A DNA stretch of 10,000 nucleotides. It comes from Acropora yongei. Lineage: Eukaryota; Cnidaria; Anthozoa; Scleractinia; Acroporidae. Below the pieces are notes generated by a model. That model had not been told where the DNA came from. It was given only the letters and a program-made list of their open reading frames with translations, and ran no database searches. Shown one piece after another: positions 1 to 9,200 of this stretch (positions are counted from its first letter, which is position 1; the number at the start of each line of letters is the position of its first letter). The position numbers and the translations under genes are program-made. The stretch is from positions 1,799,579 through 1,809,578 of the forward strand of contig BLFN01000880.1 in assembly GCA_014634225.1 (NCBI GenBank). The letters run 5' to 3'.

Positions 1-11
1 AATGTTTGGCA

Positions 12-51
12 CTTACATAGAGGTTATAGCCCTTACATAGAGGTTATAGCC
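12..51. repeat. Two-copy 20-bp tandem repeat
   Basis: The unit CTTACATAGAGGTTATAGCC occurs at 12-31 and again at 32-51 without mismatch, and the first bases of a third copy follow (CTTG at 52-55). It may continue from an array outside the left edge, although the first 11 bases do not match the unit end. Confidence 0.9.
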
Positions 52-83
52 CTTGCAAAATCGTCACTTTGGGTCAAAAATTC

Positions 84-157
84 AAATTGTCAAAAACAAG
101 CGAAAAGCAACTGTAGAAAATTAAAATTGTCAAAAACATGCGAAAAACAACTCTAGA
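84..157. repeat. Two-copy 40-bp-period tandem repeat
   Basis: A segment with core ATTGTCAAAAACAAGCGAAA at about 84-117 recurs at 124-157 with three substitutions in about 34 bp. Together with the 20-bp repeat just before it, this makes the first 160 bases a small tandem-repeat block. Confidence 0.85.
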
Positions 158-2434
158 ACCACGTTAGAGTTGTTTGGTCCAAAAAAACCGCTCCAAAAAA
201 CACCTAATATTCGAAAGATTACAACATTTCTAAAATGGCCAAAATTGGCCACCATTTGTGTTGTGTCAGTTGCCGTGAATGCGCTTCTCACTTTCTTCTT
301 TACACGCGCTTTTGAGATGAAGTGTGATATGGAAATTCGCTATGAAATGGTATCTAATGCGCATGTGCACCAGCTGACTGTGTCCCTTTAAGCAAAGACC
401 ACTACGAAAGGGAATCATCCTATCAACCATAGTGACAATCTCTAGAACGCTGGGGCGCCATTGACAATCTGATCTCATTTCTAAAGCCATCCTTTTTGTT
501 GAACCGACGACCGACACATTTACCTTCGGCGCAACCACGTTTGCCCACACAATTTTCTTTCGTAGGCCAGGGAGAAGTTTCCTTTCACTTCCGTTTCACG
601 TCTCCTGCCAGTTTGGTAAGCCGTTGCGACTGCGCCAACGAACTTTCGCTTGTTGTTTCATTATGTAGAAAAAGCGAGATTTGTTGTCACTTATTCTTTC
701 TCCTGTTGAGAGAGTTTGGTAAGACGTCTTTGAGAAGAAAACGCGATATCTTTTGTGTTTTTCTTTCTCTCTAGAAAGAATGTTGTCGGACACAAAATTC
801 TTACAGGTAATTTCATTTACTGCTTGTTTGTCTCAGATAGTTTTCCATCAGGATTGCTGCCAGGCATTCGAAACAAACGTGAGTTGTTTGCCTTATTTTG
901 TGTAAATTTTGGTCTCGCCTTTTCGAATGTCCATGAAAGGGGTAGAACAGTTTGAGGGATTCTTTGTAGAGCCAGTCATGTTCACACTCACATGATCACT
1001 TTAAAACTGAGTCACGGAATAATCAGAGTCAAAATTGCAACCAATCCTCTACCTCCCTGTCGGCGTCCCGCGTTTGCTTGCTCAAGTTTAAAAACTATTT
1101 TGGTGGGAACAACTACAAGCTCCTTCCAAACTTTTTCGCCCGATGGCGTTGCCGTCAACGTCTTCTGCCCTAATATATTTATGAGGGAAGAGAGTCAGTA
1201 AGCGAATGTAAATCATCTATTTAACTCAGCGCTTGCGGGTTACAAATGACAGTTTGAAAAATCAGGCTTACAGGGGACCACTTTCGTCTAACATGGATAG
1301 CAAAAATCACTTCATTTGAAATGCTTTAACGCACAAAACCAAGCAAAGAAAATCCAAAACATTTAGTTTTAGATTTAAGTTAAACAATGTAACGAGTTTC
1401 GCCTATTCTAAAATCGTTTGTCTAGTCTATGCCTTGAAATATTCGCCGAGATTTTCGAGAACAAACAAACAACCGTAACTACCTTTACGTTCAGCACTTG
1501 CTATTAACTCGAGCAAACTCATCCGCCACTAATGGTACTGTCCCCATAACCCCATGAAAGGTTGTTTTTCAAGTGCAACATTGCAGCCTGTGAAGTCAGC
1601 ATTGTCAACACTAAATGGCAGTTTTCTTCCAGAGGTTTCAGTAATATCAGCTTTAAGTGGATGTTATTCATCACACGGGGCAGTGCTAAATTTATTGTCT
1701 TGGAAGTAATCCTGAAGCTCTTACAGACCTGTATCTTCATTGGTCCTTGTGATCTGTAGCTTCAACTGTTACTAGGGTTTGGGGTTGGTATTGTCAACTT
1801 TGTGTTGTATCATTAATTGCAATTGATTCGCTCTCCAATCTCAGAAGTGTCTCTCCTTTGAAGGAGGTGAAGTTTGCATTTATGGTTTGCAATGGCTGTG
1901 AAACAACCTATGAAGCTTAAATCAATCACGCCTGGCTTGGAACAGTCAAATAAGAGGGCATCGAGGAGCTTTGCAATTTGTTGAATAGTTAATTTATTAT
2001 GCATGTTGAATAGTTAGTTTATCATGATTATGCTTCGTGTAAGCCTTAGGAATTTGCTGGTACGTGATGCGTTCAAGGTGGTCCCTCTTGAATTGGCCAT
2101 GCCTAGTAATTTTTGGTTTGTCTCTTATGGGTGGTCTTCCTTGAGTGTATCACGTCTAGTAATATTCCTCTAGGATGCGAAGTCCAATGGAGAGTCAAAA
2201 CCTTGATATAAGTAAGTGTGTATAACTAGTAGTTGGAGTTGGTTGTAGTTAAGACTAGAGTTAAGAACAAGACTTGATGTAAGTAGAAGCAAACTCGAAA
2301 TACAAGAGATATCACTACCACAGTGCCAGAGCATTGTGTTTGAGGTGGTTTTAGAGTCCCAATACCTCTCGCTATAGCGGCTAGTCCAACAAATTACACA
2401 TAAAGTTTATGGAAGCCAAGGAAAAAAAACTTGA
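158..2434. other. Long stretch without a supportable gene
   Basis: No reading frame here shows a recognisable domain or a convincing chain of splice sites. Frames of 60-95 codons exist on both strands but begin mostly at non-ATG codons and look like chance. The duplicated string AGTTTGGTAAG at 610-620 and 713-723 offers two donor-like sites. Another donor-like site, AAAC|GTGAGT, is near 878. A weak 53-bp-period duplication (about 70 percent identity) spans 2077-2163, and a perfect 10-bp palindrome CGCTATAGCG lies near 2370. If the GBP transcript ends here, the nearest AATAAA on the minus strand is at 1993-1998, and a weaker CATAAA is at 2406-2411. Confidence 0.6.
495..665. promoter_or_regulatory. 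CpG-rich block with IRF/ETS-like motif, possible promoter
   Basis: About 14 CpG dinucleotides occur in roughly 165 bp, dense compared with the AT-rich surroundings. Read on the minus strand, 577-599 contains GGAAGTGAAAGGAAAC. This fits the vertebrate IRF consensus GAAANNGAAA and the ETS-IRF composite GGAANNGAAA. A splice-donor-like GTTTG|GTAAGC follows at about 615. No adjacent coding exon is evident, so promoter function and direction are inference. Confidence 0.3.
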
Positions 2435-2640
2435 TTACAACTTTAAATATACAGAATTTGCATGCCAAAAGACTCGATTAATGATAACGAAACCCGGAGA
2501 GTCAGTCAACCAGCTCTTCGGTTTAGGAATGAGATAGCCTGAGTAGAAAAGCGTTTCCGCAACTGGTGTTTCGGTCGAGCGAAAAGTGGGACGAGAGTAA
2601 GGCCTCCTTTCTTGCCGAATCACCCATCGCGGAATCGATT
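2435..2640 (-). other. Open frame of about 67 codons downstream of GBP, possibly repeat-derived
   Basis: One minus-strand frame is open from a TAG at about 2642-2644 down to a stop at 2435-2437. It includes ETLFYSGYLIPKPKSWLTDS and then PGFVIINRVFWHAN. It has no ATG start. The text looks more protein-like than most frames here, and I have a vague impression of similar translations from repeats in coral genomes, which I cannot verify. It could also be the 3' UTR of the GBP gene, or a fragment of a mobile element. Confidence 0.25.
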
Positions 2641-2960
2641 GCTACGGAGGCTAGGACGAGACTCAATGAACCTAGATCAACACTTATGAAGCAATTATAA
2701 ATCTGCTGCTTTTACAAGAGAAACGCGACGAGTTACACGATTCGGTTTACATAACAATACACTTTTTTTGCCTCAGGACCTCCGCTAGGGTGAGAGCGAT
2801 TGCTACGGAGGCTAGGACGAGACTCAATGAACCTAGATCAACACTTATGAAGCAATTATAAATCTGCTGCTTTTACAAGAGAAACGCGACGAGTTACACG
2901 ATTCGGTTTACATAACAATACACTTTTTTTGCCTCAGGACCTCCGCTAGGGTGAGAGCGA
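2636..2960. repeat. Exact 161-bp tandem duplication spanning the GBP stop codon
   Basis: Copy 1 is 2636-2799 and copy 2 is 2797-2960. The period is 161 bp with no mismatch over 164 aligned bases, and the copies share a 3-bp CGA at the join. Copy 2 holds the last 17 codons and stop of the GBP gene plus about 110 bp of 3' flank. Copy 1 repeats the same tail coding sequence further downstream. Perfect identity means either a very young duplication or an assembly artefact. The 3-bp shared junction is typical of template slippage or microhomology-mediated repair. Confidence 0.97.
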
Positions 2961-3282
2961 GAAGGCCCACTACTATATCGATGGCTATATCAATGTAATC
3001 GTTTTTGCTCACTTTCTTTTTTTCGTTCTTGACTTGTTCCTGACTTTTCTGCAAGTCACTGATACGCCTCTTCAATTCTTGATTACACCTCTGCTGCATT
3101 TCTTCGAGATAATTTATCATGTCAAGATTCTCTTGCATCATGACTTTGTGATTTTGTTCAGCGTTCGGCATGCTTGCGTTAATCATGTTTGTCGTCTGTT
3201 CTTGTTGAGCTTTTGCGTCTGCATCCATCTTTTGTTCAAGTCTTTTCTTTTCCTCCTTGAATTTTGTTTGTTGCCTTTCCAT
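2908..3282 (-). CDS. GBP terminal exon F: coiled-coil tail, hydrophobic helix and CaaX box
   Basis: The block encodes 124 codons and a TAA stop at 2908-2910. The acceptor is CTTTAAACAG|ATG. Residues 1-25 and 50-92 of the exon are Glu/Lys/Gln/Met-rich and strongly helical, as in the alpha-12/alpha-13 tail of GBPs. Residues 96-116 (YIDIAIDIVVGLLALTLAEV) form one hydrophobic stretch, followed by RQKK and the tetrapeptide CIVM. Known: some vertebrate GBPs end in a CaaX box that is prenylated and drives membrane targeting. A Met in the last position favours farnesylation, and upstream basic residues strengthen membrane binding. Inference: the tail has two membrane anchors, a hydrophobic helix and a lipid. 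The final 17 codons lie inside a perfect tandem repeat (see 2636-2960). An in-frame ATG at the exon start is internal; it is not the gene start. Confidence 0.87.
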   Translation of the reverse strand: MERQQTKFKEEKKRLEQKMDADAKAQQEQTTNMINASMPNAEQNHKVMMQENLDMINYLEEMQQRCNQELKRRISDLQKSQEQVKNEKKKVSKNDYIDIAIDIVVGLLALTLAEVLRQKKCIVM

Positions 3283-6200
3283 CTGTTTAAAGACAACCAT
3301 TCATTAGCCGAGATATGTTCAGTGGGTTTTCTTTTCCAGAGACGTAAGAGTACTTTCACTGAATTAGTGTAAAGGAATCATAAAAATACGGTTGAATAAA
3401 TTTATAAAACACACCAACCCCCTATAAGCCCCAGAAAACGCGTGCGGCTGAGTTACGATAGTTTTCACTTCTGCCTGCTAGTGAGCATCAGACAAAAAAA
3501 TCAATCAATAAATAAAACAATACCGATATGAATAATAACAATAAAAATACATTCCACGTTGCCGATGTCTGTTCAGAAAGAGATCACAGAAGACGTCAAA
3601 ATATAGTAAAAACATCAGTGACACACTTGCCTAATGGCTCGTCTGCCACTTTTTTGTTGTTACCACGTTTAGACGTCATCTCTGATCAGACGCACGACAA
3701 AATGGAATCTATCTGTGAAATGGAGTACGTTGATGATGCAAGCAAATTTCGAGGCTGAAATTGCACGACTTAGCTTTGCAGACTACGTTATAAAAAGCGA
3801 TTTTAAATACCCTGAGTATGCGTAGCCAGGCCGCCTTGACAACTGAAACCATTTTGTGCTGCATTTGCGTAATTCATGATTGAAAATGATGTATAAAACA
3901 CTTTGTAGTTTTAAAAAGTATCTAAATAAGTAAGCTCACTTCCATCTGTCGTTCACGAATTTCTTGTGAGAGTTCGGCGCTTTTTTCCTGAAAAGGAGGA
4001 GCCGCATTATTATTAAATATTGTCTCTAAACTGACGTATGTCCTGAGGTGTTGTGCTGTGTTGTGATTACTACTTCAGGTTAATGACTGTGGCCGTGAAA
4101 AGCCATTTCCACGTTTTGGAGTCTCGTTAAAGGAGCAAGACACCTTTCTTGTATAAGTAACTTAAGGGAATGGCAAAGAAACCTTTTCAAATTATTATGG
4201 CAAAATTTTCATCTACGTCTAACGCAGCTATGTCAGTGTAATAGCATTCTGCCTATTTTGCATAGCCGACACGAGGTGTCTTGTAATGTCCCGTTATGAC
4301 TAAGATCTTCATTCGCTACATTTTGTTAGAGTCCTGATTTTTGTTAGCGTCATGGAGACACTTTGTGATGTCTGCATCACATGCCTTAATCTCAGAAGTC
4401 ACCGAATTGGAGAACTCTTAATAATCGTACTTCTGAACTCATTTCGAAACCTTAGAGCTGAACACATTTAATCAAGAGAAACTGTTACCTCGTTTTCACG
4501 TATTAGTTGCTAAAACACTGAATTTGTTCGTCTGTTTGAGGAATTTGATGTGCTTACTAAGGTATCATCGATCAAAGTACATTTTCATTAAAACTTCAAA
4601 TTAGGTCTTAAATTACTTATAAAATTGAATTAAACGATCCAAGTTTTGCCGATCTACGGTATCAGCAGGGGCATTGAAAATATTCCGCCTTAGGCCATGT
4701 AAAATTAGAGAAAAGAGTAAGAAGGTGCAAAACATATACAAGAAGCGAATAAAAGGATCTAATGTAATAGTGTCATAATGAGCACAAAGGGTCTTTCTGG
4801 AATAGTCATTACAACAAAAGATCGGCGAATTCGCTTTTTATACTTGATAAACATGCTACTGATCGAAGAGGACTGCATCAAAAGACGACATTTTTATTGT
4901 TTTGGTGATCACCTGGAGCTTCATAATTTCCTGCTGTTGATAGGCATGGCCTACAATTTCTAGAATCTTTCTTTCGTCGAAATCTTTAGGTAGTGTAAGA
5001 GTTCTTAAATTTCCTTGCATCTCTTCTAGTAGTGTCTGAAAAAAATAATGAACAGAAGAACATGTTTTAAACGAAGTGAAACTTTTAATTTCACGACAGG
5101 TATGCGACAACATATGGCAAAGTGCAGCCAAGTATACTTCATTTTGCATGGTATCACCGCCATCAGATTAGAAACCTGAAAGTATAAACGTACTTCGAAA
5201 TAAAAAGTGAGGGGGGGGGGAAGGTGAGCTGAAAATAAAATTGGATATTCCATTTTTATCACCCCACCCCCCCCACCCACAGCATTTTTATCAACCTCCC
5301 CCCACCAACTTCCCCTGAGGGCTTGCCGTCCTTGTTGAAACTGCATGCAAACGCATGAAGATAAGTAGATTATATGAGCACTAAATATCAGCTCAGTTGT
5401 ACAGACGATGAAAAAGTGTATATATAGTATAATTTCAGAGCTGAACAAAGCGTTTCCAGCAATCTGATTGGTTGAGTGATTCGTACTATGACGTCTACTT
5501 GATTGTTTTACTGCCGAACTGGATGAGTAAACTGATTCACAATTGACGTAAGCTTACATGTAAAGCTTCTTATTAAAGTTATACGGCTGCCTACGTCTGT
5601 GCAAACGAACATTTGGGTCGCTGTTTTTATGTACTAGCCTGTTATTCGCCTCAGGCTCGGTGAATAATGTCGAATAATTATTTAGCAATATTCACCTTGC
5701 CTTGGGCGAATAATTGTTAAATATATGTATATGTTTCTCTTTGTTTTGTTTTTTTTTTAGATGCCCTTCCCATGAACATCCTTGTGGTTTTCTTCTTTTT
5801 GTCTCTGAAAAAACAGAATTGCACAGCCTCAGCTAACTCTGACAGATCATGTTTTTAAAATTCCAGATTGCTTTGCATTCGGAATTATCCATATCGGCCA
5901 GCTCTAAACGATCGTAATCAAATTCTGGATTTCTAGCCGTGTTTTCTTCTAGCAAAACAATAAGCTCGTCAACTGGAAACAATGTGCTTAAGCTTCCTAT
6001 TGCACTAAGAGGTCGTGTGACATCATTTTTATAAAAAGTACATTTTCATAGAATGAGTAAGTTCGTAGCTGGTCGATTGACCAAAATGTGTTTTTTAAAA
6101 CTATGAATTACCTGATGATATGGAAACGTTTACAGCACATCTGAGCGTAACTATCAAACGTTTAACAAGATACAAGGAAAAAGCAATACTAAAAATCATA

Positions 6201-9200
6201 CTACTTTGTTAAAAAATCAAAGTGCCATAAAATTAGTATCTCCCTTAAATGTGTTTCCCCTAAAATTTCAAGTGCAATATAATTTTTATGTGCTCTGTCA
6301 ATTTTTGTCATCAACAGGATTCTAAGTTATTGTTTAAAGGAGTATTGGTCACATGACCTCTTAATGCAAGTGGCCTATTGTTACTAATGAAACTACTAAC
6401 AATTGATAAGAAAATTTTGTAAGAGCGGCGGAATACAATAAATCATACGACAACCCAGACAACCTGTCTGAACATGTCTGGCCAAGATGTCTGGAGTTGT
6501 CTGTTAAAATGAAACATGAGTCAGAGTCCTGTTCTCTAAATCATGATGGAGCTGGCCGCAACAAAATTAATCTCGCGTACAAGAAAATTAAATGCAGGAC
6601 ACCCAACTGATTCATTGGAAAGCCAATCAATTAAAGTTTTGTGTAAAAATTGTTTTAAGTCCTGATGAATTGACCATGGTAAAATAAAAGAAAGTTATTT
6701 ATTATTCTACAAAAGGGGGAGCTAAGCCCCCAACAAAAGAAGTGGGGGGCTGAACCCCCCCAACAAAAGAAGTGGGGGGCTGAACCCCCCCAGCCCCCCT
6801 CCTCCCCCGTTTCCGCCACCTATGCTTGGGCAGAGAAATAGGTGGAAAGAGACGTCAGTACCCTGGACAGTATGACTTTTGCTTAACGGTTCAATCCTGT
6901 TGCGTAGATAAAAACTCTTTTATCTTTCAAACGGCCTCGTAAAAAGAAAAAAAAAAGTACTCAGCATATTCATAGATCAACGGTAAAGGAAAGCATAAAA
7001 ATGTACACAACTAATAGGTTGTGCGCATGCGTTTAGAAGGGCCACAAATGCCATAGGGTGATGCTTGCAAATAACCACACGCTAATAATACCACGTATTA
7101 AAAATTTCATTTACCATGTGAAATTCAAAGAACATCGTAGCACAGGCGTCTTTAGCCCCTGTAGCACGAGCTTCATAGCCTTGTTTTATCCTTTCGTATC
7201 CCTGGATGATATCATCAAACGATACTTCGGCATCTCCCTGTCCTTGTGGTCGCTCAACAACGGGATCCAAGCGTTCCTTTTTCAAATCTTTCAGAAGAGC
7301 ATCGCAGGCTTTACGGGTTAAACTTTCGTTTTTACGCAGCCAGGATGTTAACTCGTCATCACGACAAGATGTCTGGAAAACAAAACGGATAATGAAGTAC
7401 GTACTGGTAACGTAGCATGACTCATGCAAAATACAAGAAACAATACTTGAAAGCTTAACACCACGGGGTCAAATTCATAAGTTTCAACACCAGCCTTCAC
7501 TAAATTTGCGAGAAATGCCCGTTAGCGCTGCGATACGAACCAAAACGATCACCTTTTTTGAGCCACGAACCAAAACGATCACCTTTTTTGAGCTTTAAAG
7601 CATTTCAGCACTAACGGCATTTCCTATGGGTTTATCGGCACAATAAACCCAAGCGTGATCATATGTTTAGGAGAACACGAAGAGCTTATAAATTAGAGGA
7701 ACCGGTAAATTGCTTGAATAAAACAATTTTGAGTAGCATCAAAGAGTTTCACGAGGAACGATGGTTGTCAATACATTGACCGAGGCTTTTGCTCCTGTCA
7801 TTGATTAAACGTCGTGCTCTAGTAATGAATGCTAGGTATGATTTTACCGGCATCGTGGTACTAGTAAGAAATTTTTAAACAAAATAGACCACACATGAGT
7901 TGAGGCGTATTTATTATTCCCTTGTATTTATGTTAATTACACCCACTGGCCTCACTTGATATTTTAAATATTCTTTGAATTTTGTCTATGGCAGCGAGGT
8001 TAGAAATACTTATTAGCATTGAAATAGAAGTCTATTAGTATAGTTTAATTGACATAAATACTGTGCACATAAATATCATTCTTAAAAGTTGCCATTTTTT
8101 TCTCTTGATAAATGAAATTTGGTTTTCCCTACCATCATTTCTTTCCAGTACTTTTCTGTTGTGGTTGAAGCAATTCCGAAAGTTTCTTCGTCAAGAAGAG
8201 CAAGGCCTTTTTGACGAGCCATTTCATGCTTCTCTCTGATGATGTCATTATCACAAGGCAGTTTCCCCGACAGTTCCGCTTTCATCGTTTCTTTGTAAAG
8301 ATGAAGTGACGCTTCACGAGCATCTGAACACTTTTTCATTACAAATGTTTCCCAGGCTGTCTGCACGTTAGGAATCTCACCAGGTTTATTGATGGCGTCA
8401 ACATAAAGACGGACCAAGGCTGCAAGGCCTGACGAAAGAATTATGGTGGCGTTTAAGGGAGATGAATGCGTTACGAGATCAGATATACGAACTCAAAATT
8501 TTGCGTTTGGAAACTCGAAATTTTGAGTTTGTAAACTCAAATCTTCGAGTCGGTAAACTTAAAATTTCGAGTCTCTAGACTCCAAATTTCGAGTTCGTAA
8601 ACTCGAAGCAAGAAAACTGATCACGAAACGCGATGTCCAATACGGGCCACCGTAAAGAGGTGGCTGTAAATCAATACTCCAAATAGCAGTTTAATAATCT
8701 AATGGTAGTTAAACACTCATTGTCCTAAGATCACTGCATCCACATCTCTGCCGTCCTTTAAAGCATCGGTTAAATTATTAATTCATGAAGAAGAGCTTTT
8801 CACTTAAGATAGTCACTTGACCTTTTCAACTCTAGTTCATCCACGATCACTCATATTCTGTGAGGAAACCTTCTTTCAATTTCAAGCCTCGAAGTTTCCG
8901 CGTCAATAAATTTTAATTTTGTAAACCTGCATTTTAAAGCTGTTATGGTTTTTCTTATGTTTTTATTCCGGCAGAACATATCTAATATAAATAAAATAAT
9001 AATTTTGAATACTTAAGAAGGCTGAGTTTGTTCAACATTGCCGCTGGAAACCGTCACGAGCTAATGACAAACCAAGTTATAGATATATGAGGAAGCGTGA
9101 AAGTTATCTACCCATCTCATTGCAAGGAAGCGCGAAGAGCTGGATGCCCGAAATTAAAACCACGAAATCGCCTTTGTTTAGATACAGCAGCTTCATACAT

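Larger units (their letters stand above)
5036..7114 (-). other. Large GBP intron between exons C and D
   Basis: The donor is at 7114-7113 (GTAAAT) and the acceptor at 5037-5036 (TTTCAG). Reading left to right, the 2079 bp hold opposing G and C tracts (5211-5315), a 72-bp palindrome (5642-5713), the HARBI1-like relic (5750-6044), a TGTCTG cluster (6456-6503) and a 30-bp GC-hairpin repeat (6711-6800). It looks like a preferred landing site for mobile elements. Confidence 0.7.
7373..8132 (-). other. GBP intron between exons B and C
   Basis: The donor is at 8132-8131 (GTAGGG) and the acceptor at 7374-7373 (TTCCAG). It contains the TIR-bearing segment at 7512-7623 and a short hairpin at 7628-7650. 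The rest is AT-rich and shows nothing coding. Confidence 0.7.

Noticed and set aside
125..391. Plus-strand open frame with a hydrophobic stretch (about 255-310), resembling a small type II membrane protein
   Set aside because: No upstream ATG precedes the hydrophobic segment, the frame runs through the 40-bp tandem repeat, and there is no recognisable domain.
496..955. Overlapping plus-strand ORFs of 66-92 codons
   Set aside because: Non-ATG starts, no domains and Phe/Ser/Leu-rich low-complexity translation of pyrimidine-rich DNA. The region is better read as possibly regulatory.
1519..1759. Opposed ORFs of 65-73 codons on both strands
   Set aside because: Both are non-ATG or low-information frames with no supporting splice sites or motifs, so chance is most likely.
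3034..3372. 112-codon plus-strand ORF
   Set aside because: It is the antisense shadow of GBP exon F. Its Leu/Phe-rich content is the complement of Lys/Glu/Gln codons.
3528..3758. 76-codon plus-strand ORF starting with ATG in a GBP intron
   Set aside because: It begins in an Asn homopolymer region, overlaps an imperfect inverted repeat and lies antisense within an intron. It is most likely repeat sequence.
5026..5448. 140-codon minus-strand ORF
   Set aside because: It spans the G/C homopolymer tracts (Gly run), has no domain and lies mostly in the intron next to exon D in a different frame.
6837..6905. tRNA-like T-arm and B-box (GGTTCAATCC with a 5-bp stem near 6884-6900)
   Set aside because: No matching acceptor stem or anticodon arm could be found at the expected distance. 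It may be a chance match or a decayed SINE.
8490..8608. CRISPR array
   Set aside because: The 22-bp units are contiguous with no spacers, and the sequence is eukaryotic.
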